This document shows positions 54,465 through 62,516 of a stretch of DNA of 64,000 bases, in pieces. Origin of the DNA: Capilliphycus robustus (GTDB lineage: Bacteria > Cyanobacteriota > Cyanobacteriia > Cyanobacteriales > Microcoleaceae); the NCBI RefSeq assembly GCF_034932365.1, contig NZ_JAYGHR010000081.1:1-64000 (forward strand). Direction: 5' to 3'. The notes beneath the pieces are model-generated. The model worked only from the letters and a program-made list of their open reading frames with translations. It was not told where the DNA came from and searched no databases. The position numbers were made by a program, and so were the translations under genes. Positions within the stretch are counted from its first letter, which is position 1. Each line of letters starts with the position of its first letter.

Positions 54465-54665
54465 ACAGTGACCAGCTTTTACAGTTATCAGTTATCAGTT
54501 TACAGTGACCAGCTTTTACAGTGACCAGTAAACAGTTATCAGTGACCAGCTTTTACAGTGACCAGTAAACAGTTATTAGTTGTCACTGTTGTCTGTTCAC
54601 TGGTTACTGTAAACTGGTTACTGTTCACTGCTCACTGGTCACTGGTCACTGTTTACTGGTCACTG
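54465..54665. repeat. CAGTGACCAGT / ACTGGTCACTG repeat cluster
   Basis: A 200-base tract built from CAGTGACCAG, CAGTTATCAGT, TTTACAGT and their inverted forms (ACTGGTCACTG, CACTGTTTACTGG). The left half carries one orientation and the right half the other, so the whole tract can fold into one large imperfect hairpin between ndhS and the HAS-barrel gene. Confidence 0.88.
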
Positions 54666-54683
54666 ATTTGCACCTGCCGAATT

Positions 54684-54884
54684 TTATTTTGCTTTGGCTT
54701 TTCGGCCGGCTGTCGCATCAACGGGTTCAATTTCTGAAAGTCGAAACGTAACTAATTTATCCCAGTTTCCCCCTTCAAACAAAACAGCAACTTTACCATC
54801 GCTAATCCGTTGCACTTGTCCCTGAAAGCCGTAGTAAGTATCACCAGGGTTGATCACACGAACTGCTGAACCGGGGAGAATCAT
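54684..54884 (-). CDS. ndhS: NAD(P)H dehydrogenase-like complex subunit NdhS
   Basis: A 66-residue SH3-like protein (MILPGSAVRVINPGDTYYGF, QRISDGKVAVLFEGGNWDKL, VTFRLSEIEPV) matching Ssl0352/NdhS, the subunit that helps ferredoxin dock on the thylakoid NDH-1 complex. Size is exactly right. The C-terminal tail (DATAGRKAKAK) is variable and basic. It is alone, followed by the repeat tract above. Confidence 0.9.
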   Translation of the reverse strand: MILPGSAVRVINPGDTYYGFQGQVQRISDGKVAVLFEGGNWDKLVTFRLSEIEPVDATAGRKAKAK

Positions 54885-54994
54885 GGCTAATTCCTTAATT
54901 GATCTCTACATTCATTCAGTCTACAGAATATTCGAGAATTCGGAACGGAATATAATGCGATCGCTATTTTTGGGATTTTTGATAGATCCGGTTG

Positions 54995-56065
54995 TCACGT
55001 CAAAGCCGCTACAGAGACTTTCGCCGCAATCTGTTGAGCGATCGCTGTTAACGCTTTCGCCGCCGCCGAGTCGGGGTGAGAGATCACCACAGGGACTCCG
55101 TTATCGCCACCTTCTCGCACAGGCATTTCTAGGGGAATACCCCCTAAGAGGGGGACACCGAGTTCTTGAGCGGTTTTCTCGCCTCCCCCAGAACCAAAGA
55201 TGTCGTATTTTTTCTCAGGCAGATCGGGCGGGATAAAATAGCTCATATTTTCAACAATCCCCAAAATAGAGACTCCCAGTTGTTGGAACATCCGTAAACC
55301 TTTACGAGAGTCCAGTAAAGAAACCGTTTGCGGAGTGGTGACAATCACAACCCCCGACATCGGTACCGCCTGAATCAGAGTCAGTTGAGCATCTCCGGTT
55401 CCCGGTGGCATATCTACAATTAAATAATCCAGTTCACCCCATTCGACTTGGTAGAGAAACTGACGAATAATCCCGTTGAGCATCGGGCCACGCCAGATTA
55501 CAGGTTGATCGTGATCGATCAAAAACGCCATCGAAACCAACTTCACGCCGTAATTAAAGGCAGGTTCTAAGACTTCACCTTGTTTTCCTTGACGAACCAT
55601 CACTTGGTAATCTGTCAGTCCCATCATCGTCGGATCGTTCGGGCCATAGATATCTGCATCGATCAGCCCGACTTTTGCCCCCGTTTGGGCCAGAGCAACC
55701 GCAACGTTAACGGCGACGGTACTTTTGCCGACACCGCCTTTACCACTGGAGATGGCGAGGATATTTTTAACGCCTTCTATGCCTTGGCGATCGGGTATCG
55801 ATTTTTGTTGAGGAGTTTCGGCGGTGACATCAACCGTGACTCGTTGGACTCCTGGAAGTTGCTGCACTGCTTTTTGGCAATCTTCGACGATGAACTCTCG
55901 CAACGGACAGGCAGGAGTGGTGAGAACGAGAGTAAAGCTGACTTCACCCTGGTTGATTTTGACATTGCGGATCATATTGAGATCGACCAAACTCTTTTGA
56001 AGTTCAGGATCTTGTACAGGTCGCAGGATTTCTAAAACAGAACTGACATTCAGGGAATTTGACAT
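54995..56065 (-). CDS. mrp: Mrp/NBP35-type Fe-S carrier ATPase
   Basis: A 356-residue protein with an N-terminal MIP18-like domain (VLEILRPVQDPELQKSLVDL) and a P-loop ATPase with the deviant Walker A SSGKGGVGKST, switch VDMPPGTGDAQLTL, and IVENMSYF, but without the CxxC of many family members near the end. It binds and transfers Fe-S clusters. The start at 56065 is followed upstream by the tnpB element. Confidence 0.93.
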   Translation of the reverse strand: MSNSLNVSSVLEILRPVQDPELQKSLVDLNMIRNVKINQGEVSFTLVLTTPACPLREFIVEDCQKAVQQLPGVQRVTVDVTAETPQQKSIPDRQGIEGVKNILAISSGKGGVGKSTVAVNVAVALAQTGAKVGLIDADIYGPNDPTMMGLTDYQVMVRQGKQGEVLEPAFNYGVKLVSMAFLIDHDQPVIWRGPMLNGIIRQFLYQVEWGELDYLIVDMPPGTGDAQLTLIQAVPMSGVVIVTTPQTVSLLDSRKGLRMFQQLGVSILGIVENMSYFIPPDLPEKKYDIFGSGGGEKTAQELGVPLLGGIPLEMPVREGGDNGVPVVISHPDSAAAKALTAIAQQIAAKVSVAALT

Positions 56066-56199
56066 CTTGTTGGTGATTGCAGCTAGTGAGTGGAGGAAGG
56101 CGATCGCATCGGTTGCGATTTCTGCCCTACTCTATTTTTGGACAGGAGTGAAATAATTAAGTTTTTTTGACAATATTTTAACTTGTGAGGGGTTCGGGG

Positions 56200-57680
56200 A
56201 GCTATAAGTCCCGCGCTTTACCAGTAGGGTCAGCGTCGGGATACATGGACACAAGAGCGTCGATTGAGGGGTACCGGTACGCGGAGCTTGCTACGATGCC
56301 CCGAAAATTGACACACTATCTATCGGTTCTAACAGAAAATATAAATCCGTTAGAATATAGCTATGTTGAACTTGACCTACAGCTACCGAATCTATCCAAG
56401 TCTTGACCAGGAAGGGCAAATGCTTGACTGGTTGGAGCAATGCCGTCGCGTGTATAACTACGCATTGGCAGAACGTAAGGACTGGATAAACTCGCGTAAA
56501 TGCCCGGTCAATGCTTGCAGTATCAGGCAGGAATACATCATCCCTGCTGAGACACCCTATCCTGACTACTACAAACAGCAGAATGCGCTGACCAAAGCCA
56601 AAGAGGAGATTCCAGTCCTCAAGGCAGTTCACTCTCAGGTTTTGCAAGATGCTTTGAAGCGACTGGATAAGTCGTTCAAGTTCATGCAAGAGAGAGGGTT
56701 TGGGTTTCCCCGATTCAAGAAATTTGGTCAGTACCGCTCTTTTGTCTTTCCGCAGTTCAAATCTAATCCGGTCAACGGATTTGAAACGGCAGTCGCTACA
56801 ACGCGGGTTCCCCGCACAACGCGCTGCCTCATCAAGCTGCCAAAAATTGGAGCTATGCCCATCAACCTGCATCGTCCCATTCCAGAAGGGTTTGGAGTCA
56901 AACAGGTGCGGGTAGTGTTCAAGCCGTCTGGATGGTACGCTCAACTGATTCTGCAAGCCGATGTTTCCGTTCCCAATGTCATGCCGCATGGTGAACCCAT
57001 TGGCATTGATTTGGGACTGGAGAAGTTCTTGGCGGTATCGACAGGTGAATTGGTAGGACGCCCTCGCTTTTTCGTGGATTTGCAAAGCAAGCTTCGATGG
57101 CTGCAACGTAAATTGAGGAACAAGAAAAAAGGTTCTGCGAATTACCGGAAGATTCAAGCCAAGATTCGCAAACTGCATGAACACATCTACAACGTCCGCC
57201 GTGAGTTCCATTTCCTGACAGCCCACAAGCTTTGCAACAATGTCGGAATGATTTTTGCTGAGGACTTGAACCTCAAAGCGACCAGTCGCGGGATGTTAGC
57301 AAAGCATTGTTTGGATGCTGCATGGGGTAGCTTTCTGGAAATTCTCAAGTGGGTGTGCTGGAAGCGGGGAGTCTACTTCGCCAAAGTAGATCCCAATGGA
57401 ACCAGTCAGACTTGCCCTCAGTGTGGAGCGCATACTGGGAAAAAGGAACTCAGTGAACGAGTGCATCATTGCAGTGAATGTGGATATACAACCGACCGAG
57501 ATGTTGCTGCCGCTCAAGTGGTGATGCAACGCGGTCTGATACTTGTAGCCGATGGACAGTCGGTGATACTGCCTGCTGAGGAAGGTTGCGTGCGTACCCC
57601 GATGAAGCAGGAAGCCCCAACCGTGAGGAAGGGAAGCCCGCGCTCTACCCGCGATTGGTGAGCGTCGGGATGATGTCACC
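56200..57680 (+). mobile_element. IS200/IS605-family tnpB element with matching end hairpins
   Basis: The left end (about 56208-56242) holds CCCGCGCT...AGCGTCGGG and the right end (about 57637-57670) the same hairpin with a different loop; each has an 8-bp stem with one bulged T. The tnpB gene fills the interior. No TnpA is present. The sequence after 57670 would be the guide part of a right-end RNA. The exact boundaries are not fixed. Confidence 0.7.
56363..57661 (+). CDS. tnpB: TnpB RNA-guided DNA endonuclease
   Basis: A full-length 432-residue TnpB: helical N-terminal part (MLNLTYSYRIYPSLDQEGQM), RuvC Asp in GIDLGLEKFLAVS, Glu in FAEDLNLKATS, zinc finger CPQCG/CSECG, and final Asp in TTDRDVAAAQVV. 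Related TnpBs cut DNA at a target next to the element, guided by an RNA from the right end. All catalytic residues are present, unlike the two other broken copies in the window. The C-terminal tail of about 50 residues (from GQSVILPAEEG) overlaps where the guide RNA scaffold would be. Confidence 0.93.
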   Translation: MLNLTYSYRIYPSLDQEGQMLDWLEQCRRVYNYALAERKDWINSRKCPVNACSIRQEYIIPAETPYPDYYKQQNALTKAKEEIPVLKAVHSQVLQDALKRLDKSFKFMQERGFGFPRFKKFGQYRSFVFPQFKSNPVNGFETAVATTRVPRTTRCLIKLPKIGAMPINLHRPIPEGFGVKQVRVVFKPSGWYAQLILQADVSVPNVMPHGEPIGIDLGLEKFLAVSTGELVGRPRFFVDLQSKLRWLQRKLRNKKKGSANYRKIQAKIRKLHEHIYNVRREFHFLTAHKLCNNVGMIFAEDLNLKATSRGMLAKHCLDAAWGSFLEILKWVCWKRGVYFAKVDPNGTSQTCPQCGAHTGKKELSERVHHCSECGYTTDRDVAAAQVVMQRGLILVADGQSVILPAEEGCVRTPMKQEAPTVRKGSPRSTRDW

Positions 57681-57953
57681 GAAAAGATACAGACTCTTGA
57701 ACGGAAGTGAACTCAAAGTCAAAAGAGTGGACAGGATCGGGTTAAAATAAAAATTTGTGGGATTAACCTCTTGAGATAATCGGGTTAAAGCCCGGATGAT
57801 CAAATCGCGATCGCAACGAGCAACTGTGCCGAACGAAAGTTGAGGAGCGGTTGTACTCAACCCATCGCTGTTGGGTTGACAACCCGAAACAAAACCTATG
57901 GGTATCGGGAGGCTTCTTGAGTCTGTAATTGCCCAGCGTTCATACAAATGCAA
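57645..57953 (-). CDS. Hypothetical protein, possibly truncated by the tnpB element
   Basis: A 102-codon frame starting MHLYERWAITDSRSLPIPIG and containing GCQPNSDGLSTTAP and FGTVARCDRDLIIRALTRLS, a composition that looks coding. Its last part runs into the right end of the tnpB element, so a longer gene may have lost its 3' end. No continuation was found on the far side of the element. I do not recognise the family. Confidence 0.35.
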   Translation of the reverse strand: MHLYERWAITDSRSLPIPIGFVSGCQPNSDGLSTTAPQLSFGTVARCDRDLIIRALTRLSQEVNPTNFYFNPILSTLLTLSSLPFKSLYLFGDIIPTLTNRG

Positions 57954-58084
57954 CGTGTCGAACGAGTGAAATCCCCAGATCGATAGAAATCTATCAGTGT
58001 GTTCAAGGGAAGCGACAGATCTCGCCTCGCTTTCCTCTCCCGCTCAGTTAAACATGATTACGGGAGCCTCCAGCGAGTTTTTAG

Positions 58085-59119
58085 ATGACAGCTTCGAGAG
58101 TATCTGAAAAAACAACAACCCCGAATCCGCCAGCAGCCGACTCCCAAGCCAGAGTCAGCCAGTTTATGAAGCAGATTCAAGATGAAATTTGTCAGGGTTT
58201 AGAACAGCTAGATGGCAAGAACCAGTTTCAAGAAGACTCCTGGGAACGTCCCGAAGGAGGTGGGGGTCGCTCACGGGTGCTCCGAGATGGTGATGTATTT
58301 GAGCAAGGGGGCGTGAATTTTTCGGAGGTTTGGGGTCAAAGTTTACCCCCTTCGATTCTAGCTCAACGTCCTGAAGCCGAAGGTCACGGATTTTATGCGA
58401 CAGGCACTTCTATGGTGTTGCACCCGCGTAATCCCTACATTCCGACGGTACATTTAAATTATCGCTATTTTGAAGCAGGACCTGTTTGGTGGTTTGGCGG
58501 GGGGGCCGATTTAACGCCTTATTATCCCTTTGCTGAAGATGCGGCTCATTTTCACAAAACGTTTAAAGGGGCTTGCGATCGCCATCATCACGAATATTAT
58601 CCGGTGTTTAAACATTGGTGTGATGAGTATTTCCACCTCAAGCATCGTCAAGAAGCACGGGGAATTGGTGGCATTTTCTTTGACTACCAAGATGGTCAAG
58701 GAGAACTCTATCGCGGCCCTCATACTGAAAGTGAGGCGGCGAAATACTCTGAGCAAATAGGCGCACCTGATCTGCGAGACTGGGAAGCCTTATTTGCCTT
58801 TGTACAGGACTGTGGACGCGCCTTTTTACCTGCCTATGGGCCGATTGTTGAGCGCCGTCGTGCAGCAGAATATGGCGATCGCGAACGCAATTTCCAACTC
58901 TATCGACGGGGCCGATATGTAGAATTTAATCTGGTCTACGATCGCGGTACGGTGTTTGGGTTACAGACGAATGGACGTACTGAGTCGATTCTCATGTCTT
59001 TGCCGCCTTTGGTAAGATGGGAATATGGTTATCAACCTCAACCTGGAACCCCAGAAGCCGAACTGTACGAAACGTTCTTGAAACCCCAAGATTGGGCTAA
59101 CTGGACTGCTCCCAACTAA
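58085..59119 (+). CDS. hemF: Coproporphyrinogen III oxidase, oxygen-dependent
   Basis: HemF converts coproporphyrinogen III to protoporphyrinogen IX in haem and chlorophyll synthesis. The 344-residue product has WERPEGGGGRSRVL, HPRNPYIPTVHLNYRYFE (pieces PRNPYIPTVH, LNYRYFE), FGGGADLTPYYP and RRGRYVEFNLVYDRGT with YGYQPQPGTPE. Length is normal. Cyanobacteria usually also hold the oxygen-independent HemN; none is in this window. Confidence 0.97.
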   Translation: MTASRVSEKTTTPNPPAADSQARVSQFMKQIQDEICQGLEQLDGKNQFQEDSWERPEGGGGRSRVLRDGDVFEQGGVNFSEVWGQSLPPSILAQRPEAEGHGFYATGTSMVLHPRNPYIPTVHLNYRYFEAGPVWWFGGGADLTPYYPFAEDAAHFHKTFKGACDRHHHEYYPVFKHWCDEYFHLKHRQEARGIGGIFFDYQDGQGELYRGPHTESEAAKYSEQIGAPDLRDWEALFAFVQDCGRAFLPAYGPIVERRRAAEYGDRERNFQLYRRGRYVEFNLVYDRGTVFGLQTNGRTESILMSLPPLVRWEYGYQPQPGTPEAELYETFLKPQDWANWTAPN

Positions 59120-59187
59120 CAGGTCTGAGTTAAACTACTGTCAGAAGAAGCAATCATTGCTCTATCGAACATCCGAGGGGACGGTCA

Positions 59188-59550
59188 GTGATTCAAATCG
59201 ATCAAAAGGAACATACGACCCAAAATGGAACAAAGGTGATTGTCTTGACTCCCAGTGGACGCCTAGACATCACCACAGCTTGGCAATTCCGCCTCAAGTT
59301 GCAAGAGTGCATCTCTAAACTGAGTCGCCATGTTGTCGTCAATCTCGGTCAAGTTAACTTCATTGATAGCTCGGGTTTGACTTCGTTGGTGGCAGGGATG
59401 CGGGATGCAGACAAGGTGAAAGGCAGTTTCCGAATCTGCAATGTTCATCCAGAAGCCAAATTGGTGTTTGAAGTCACCATGATGGATTCTGTGTTTGAAA
59501 TCTTTGAAACCGAGGAAGAAGCACTTGAGGAAGGTGTGCGAGCCAGTTAG
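59188..59550 (+). CDS. STAS-domain anti-sigma factor antagonist-like protein
   Basis: A 120-residue single STAS domain from a GTG start with GAGGGGAC upstream. The conserved site DSSGLTSLV supplies the serine that partner kinases phosphorylate in SpoIIAA/RsbV-type proteins. The rest (VIVLTPSGRLDITTAWQFR, ICNVHPEAKLVFEV) matches the fold. It follows hemF by 68 bases in the same direction, but no anti-sigma kinase or phosphatase is adjacent. Confidence 0.9.
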   Translation: MIQIDQKEHTTQNGTKVIVLTPSGRLDITTAWQFRLKLQECISKLSRHVVVNLGQVNFIDSSGLTSLVAGMRDADKVKGSFRICNVHPEAKLVFEVTMMDSVFEIFETEEEALEEGVRAS

Positions 59551-59634
59551 GGTTAGGGATTAGGGACTAGAGACTTAAACCGCTTGCATCTACGGGTTGT
59601 TGATGACTTTAATCCCCAATTCCTGATTCCCCAC

Positions 59635-60264
59635 CTAATTGCGGGGTTCAATAGAGAGTTCAAGTGAAAAGTCCTGACGTTTTACATATCGAAACGGCCC
59701 TAATAATGCTCCCCAAGTCCCTTGACCTGTTTGGGGGTTAATTCCTTTATCGTAGCTGAAGAATTCATTGGGCATCGCCTCAAACCCTAAATCGATCTGA
59801 ATGGTTTGATTTTGATAGGTTAAGCAACAGCGAGTATTTTCGGGCAGACTAGCCTTAAAGTGATAGGTATTCGCCGTCAGTTGCTGATAGGTCACATCTA
59901 ACCGACAACCGGGAAGAAATTCGAGCTGTTCGGGTGTAAGCTGTCTCAGTTTGTCTGGATGACAACCTCCACCTTGAACAGCTTTTAAGTCCTTGAGCAT
60001 ATGATACTGAATGTGTAGACGTTCGGTCGTTTCAGCAGAGGAGTAAAGTTGCATCATCCTCTGACGATAAGGCTGATCGAGGGTTAAAGCGTTGGCTTGT
60101 TCGACAAAGAAGGTAATACTATCTTTAAAAAGCGGTATCGGCAGGGGACGATGCCAAAGATGTAGATGAACATACCAAACGGGTTCAGCACTCGCTTGGA
60201 CTTGGTTATCAAATTCACCTGCTAGATAACGAGCTAAGGCGATTAATTCCGGTGAAAAAGTCAT
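59635..60264 (-). CDS. cpcT: CpcT-type phycobilin chromophore lyase
   Basis: A 209-residue CpcT/CpeT-family lyase, which attaches phycocyanobilin to Cys of phycocyanin or phycoerythrocyanin beta subunits (Cys153 type). Recognised from ALARYLAGEFDNQVQASAEP, VHLHLWHRPLP, FFVEQANAL, PYRQRMMQL, MLKDLKAVQGGGCHP and WGALLGPFRYVKR. Length is standard. Phycobilisome structural genes are not in the window. Confidence 0.92.
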   Translation of the reverse strand: MTFSPELIALARYLAGEFDNQVQASAEPVWYVHLHLWHRPLPIPLFKDSITFFVEQANALTLDQPYRQRMMQLYSSAETTERLHIQYHMLKDLKAVQGGGCHPDKLRQLTPEQLEFLPGCRLDVTYQQLTANTYHFKASLPENTRCCLTYQNQTIQIDLGFEAMPNEFFSYDKGINPQTGQGTWGALLGPFRYVKRQDFSLELSIEPRN

Positions 60265-60301
60265 TGTCTGATCTCAGATATTAATCAACGTTTCAGCCAT
60301 T

Positions 60302-61210
60302 TTAATTGATGTTTTCAGAGTCTTGTATTTGTTCTAAGCAAGCGGTGACATCGGTAAGAGTTGTAAAATCTAACAACGCTTCACCCAAAGCCTCTAATTG
60401 AGAGATAGACAAGCTACGAATTTGTTGTTGTAACTGAGGATCAACCTCTCCAAACCGACGAGTTAACAGACGAATAATCAAACTCGCTTCTCCTTGCAAA
60501 AGACCTTCTTGACGACCTTCTTGACGACCTTCTTGACGACCTTCTTGACGACCTTCTTGACGACCTTCTTGACGACCTTTTTGCAAAATGTCCTGATAGA
60601 TAACAGACTCTTTCACAATATCCTCCCTTAATAATTGCCCAATCAACTGTTTGTCATACCTCAAACCTGCTAAAATTTGTGCCGAGGCTAAAATGTTTTG
60701 ACGTTGTTCAACTGATTCAATCCTAGCGGTTTGTGCTGCAACTTGCTCTAACAAAGTTTGAGGGGAGTCCGTTTGAGCCAACGGAGCTAGAGGGAGGAGT
60801 GCGGGGTCGTTCAGAAATACATTGGGGTTCTGCTCCCACATCCGAATCACATCATACTCATGTCGAGTTCTTCCTACAATAAATTCTTGAGTGTAAACGG
60901 CTTGTGAGGTTGTGGGTTGCAGGAAAATAATAAACTGTTGAATCGGAATACGATATTGGCGATAGAGTCTCACCCAATAGTCTAGCATTCGTAGGGGTAA
61001 CGGGGGTTCTGATGTGGGTTGGGTTTGGAATTCCAAATGAAGAATTTGATCGGTTGTTTGTAGTAATGTGATCGAATCAGCACGAACGGGTTCCAAGGTC
61101 AATTCGGTTTTTAACACTTGAATATTTTCCGGTTCAGTTGTCAGTAACCAGCGTGCAAAAGCCGCAGGATAGGTTTCAGCTAAATATTTACAGAGGTTAT
61201 CGTAAGCCAA
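60302..61210 (-). CDS. Rpn-family recombination-promoting nuclease/putative transposase
   Basis: A 302-residue Rpn/DUF4351-type protein of the PD-(D/E)xK superfamily, very common in cyanobacteria. The core AYDNLCKYLAETYPAAFARW, then VRADSITLL and LHLEFQTQPTSEPPLPLRML (pieces LHLEFQTQ, PPLPLRML) carries the nuclease Asp, Glu and Gln. The C-terminal third has six GRQE tetrapeptides in a row before the DUF4351-like tail (LIIRLLTRRFGEVDP). Family members usually start MAYDN; here that codon is a TTG at 61210. The frame stays open upstream to 61342 through a palindromic repeat. Confidence 0.82.
   Translation of the reverse strand: MAYDNLCKYLAETYPAAFARWLLTTEPENIQVLKTELTLEPVRADSITLLQTTDQILHLEFQTQPTSEPPLPLRMLDYWVRLYRQYRIPIQQFIIFLQPTTSQAVYTQEFIVGRTRHEYDVIRMWEQNPNVFLNDPALLPLAPLAQTDSPQTLLEQVAAQTARIESVEQRQNILASAQILAGLRYDKQLIGQLLREDIVKESVIYQDILQKGRQEGRQEGRQEGRQEGRQEGRQEGLLQGEASLIIRLLTRRFGEVDPQLQQQIRSLSISQLEALGEALLDFTTLTDVTACLEQIQDSENIN
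60502..60578 (-). repeat. 12-bp in-frame tandem repeat inside the Rpn gene
   Basis: On the plus strand GACCTTCTTGAC recurs about six times with a 12-base period. It encodes the GRQE repeats. Unit number changes would alter protein length without shifting the frame. Confidence 0.95.
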
Positions 61211-61277
61211 CTGATTAAAGATGAGAAACGATTTCTCGATTGTATAGGGTTTTGGGGAAGCTGCAAAGAACAATGAA

Positions 61278-61322
61278 AAACCCGATTTCTGGTGGTCAAG
61301 ATGGGGCTGAGAAACCGGGTTA
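61278..61322. repeat. AAACCCG palindromic repeat upstream of the Rpn gene
   Basis: AAAAACCCGATTTCT and AGAAACCGGGTT form an imperfect palindrome with a loop of about 18 bases. It lies between the Rpn gene start and the end of cysK. It belongs to the dispersed AACCCGG family and lengthens the open frame of the Rpn gene. Confidence 0.65.
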
Positions 61323-61342
61323 GTGCTATAATTAAACAACAA

Positions 61343-62323
61343 CTAACTTTTGGGTAAAAGTCCTCTTTCAGTCAACCATTCCCGATTAAATAATTTAGAC
61401 TGATAGCGAGTTCCACTATCACACAACACCGTAACAATAGTATGACCTGGCCCCATTTGTTTGGCTAAGGCGACAGCCGCTCCGACGTTAATTCCTACAG
61501 AACCGCCCATAAATAAGCCATCTTTTTCTAACAGTTGATAAACCACCCGCACGGCTTCCACGTCATCAATTTGAATGGCATCATCGATTGGCACATTTTC
61601 CATATTAGCGGTAACGCGACTATTACCAATTCCTTCGGTAATTGAACTGCCTTCTGTTTGAATTTCCCCGGTTTTTACATAACTATAAAGACCACTTCCC
61701 ATTGGGTCAGCAAGCACGGTTTTAATATTAGGATTTTTTTCTTTTAAAAACAAAGAAACTCCGGCAAACGTTCCCCCAGTTCCCGTTGCAGCCACCCAAG
61801 CATCCACTTTTCCGTCTGTTTGTTCCCAAATTTCTGGGCCTGTTGTTTCATAATGAGCAATCCGATTTGCTAAATTATCAAATTGATTTGCCCAAATTGC
61901 ATTTTCCATTTCAGATGCAAGGCGACCCGAAAGTTTAACATAATTATTGGGATCACGATAGGGAACAGCCGGAACCGTTCTAACTTCTGCCCCTAATGTT
62001 CTTAATAAATCGATTTTTTCTTGGGATTGAGTCTCGGGAATAATAATCAAACATTTGTAACCTTTGGCATTACAAATATGGGCTAAACCAATACCTGTAT
62101 TCCCTGCCGTCCCTTCAACAACAGTGCCTCCCGGCTTGAGTAAACCCTTTTCTTCGGCATCTTTAATAATATAAAAGGCAGCCCGATCTTTAACAGAACC
62201 ACCGGGATTTAAAAACTCGGCTTTCCCTAAAATTTCACAGCCTGTTTCTTCACTAAAACTATTGAGTCGAATCAGGGGAGTATTACCAACTGTTTCGACA
62301 AAACCATCTTTAATATCCATCAT
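61343..62323 (-). CDS. cysK: Cysteine synthase A (O-acetylserine sulfhydrylase)
   Basis: PLP enzyme making cysteine from O-acetylserine and sulfide. The 326-residue product has the PLP lysine in NPGGSVKDRAA, the substrate loop EGTAGNTGIGLA, and VAATGTGGTFAG for phosphate binding. Cyanobacterial genomes usually carry several paralogues, so the exact type is not certain. Two adjacent ATG codons start it; the second (62320) is equally likely. Confidence 0.95.
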   Translation of the reverse strand: MMDIKDGFVETVGNTPLIRLNSFSEETGCEILGKAEFLNPGGSVKDRAAFYIIKDAEEKGLLKPGGTVVEGTAGNTGIGLAHICNAKGYKCLIIIPETQSQEKIDLLRTLGAEVRTVPAVPYRDPNNYVKLSGRLASEMENAIWANQFDNLANRIAHYETTGPEIWEQTDGKVDAWVAATGTGGTFAGVSLFLKEKNPNIKTVLADPMGSGLYSYVKTGEIQTEGSSITEGIGNSRVTANMENVPIDDAIQIDDVEAVRVVYQLLEKDGLFMGGSVGINVGAAVALAKQMGPGHTIVTVLCDSGTRYQSKLFNREWLTERGLLPKS

Positions 62324-62362
62324 ACTTGATTGAATTTAAGTTGTCTTATTTTCTGAGGTTTG

Positions 62363-62516
62363 GTGGGTCAAATCTTTTAGCCTTTTTGTTATTAAACAAC
62401 ATCAATCGGTTTGACCCACCCTACTGTTATTGAATAATAGTGGGTCAAATCTTTTAGCCTTTCTATTATTAAATAACAGCAATCGGTTTGACCAACCCTA
62501 CTGAAAGATTGAACTA
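62363..62516. repeat. 77-bp tandem repeat with internal inverted ends, two copies
   Basis: Units start at 62363 and 62440, each GTGGGTCAAATCTTTTAGCC and then AATCGGTTTGACC(C/A)ACCCTACTG. Ends GTGGGTCAAA and TTTGACCCAC make a 10-bp inverted repeat in the first copy. The unit resembles a small hairpin-type dispersed element, here duplicated between peroxiredoxin and cysK. Confidence 0.92.

Noticed and set aside
56291..57226. Long minus-strand open frame opposite tnpB
   Set aside because: It is antisense to an intact tnpB, has no motif, and its composition follows the opposite gene's codon pattern.
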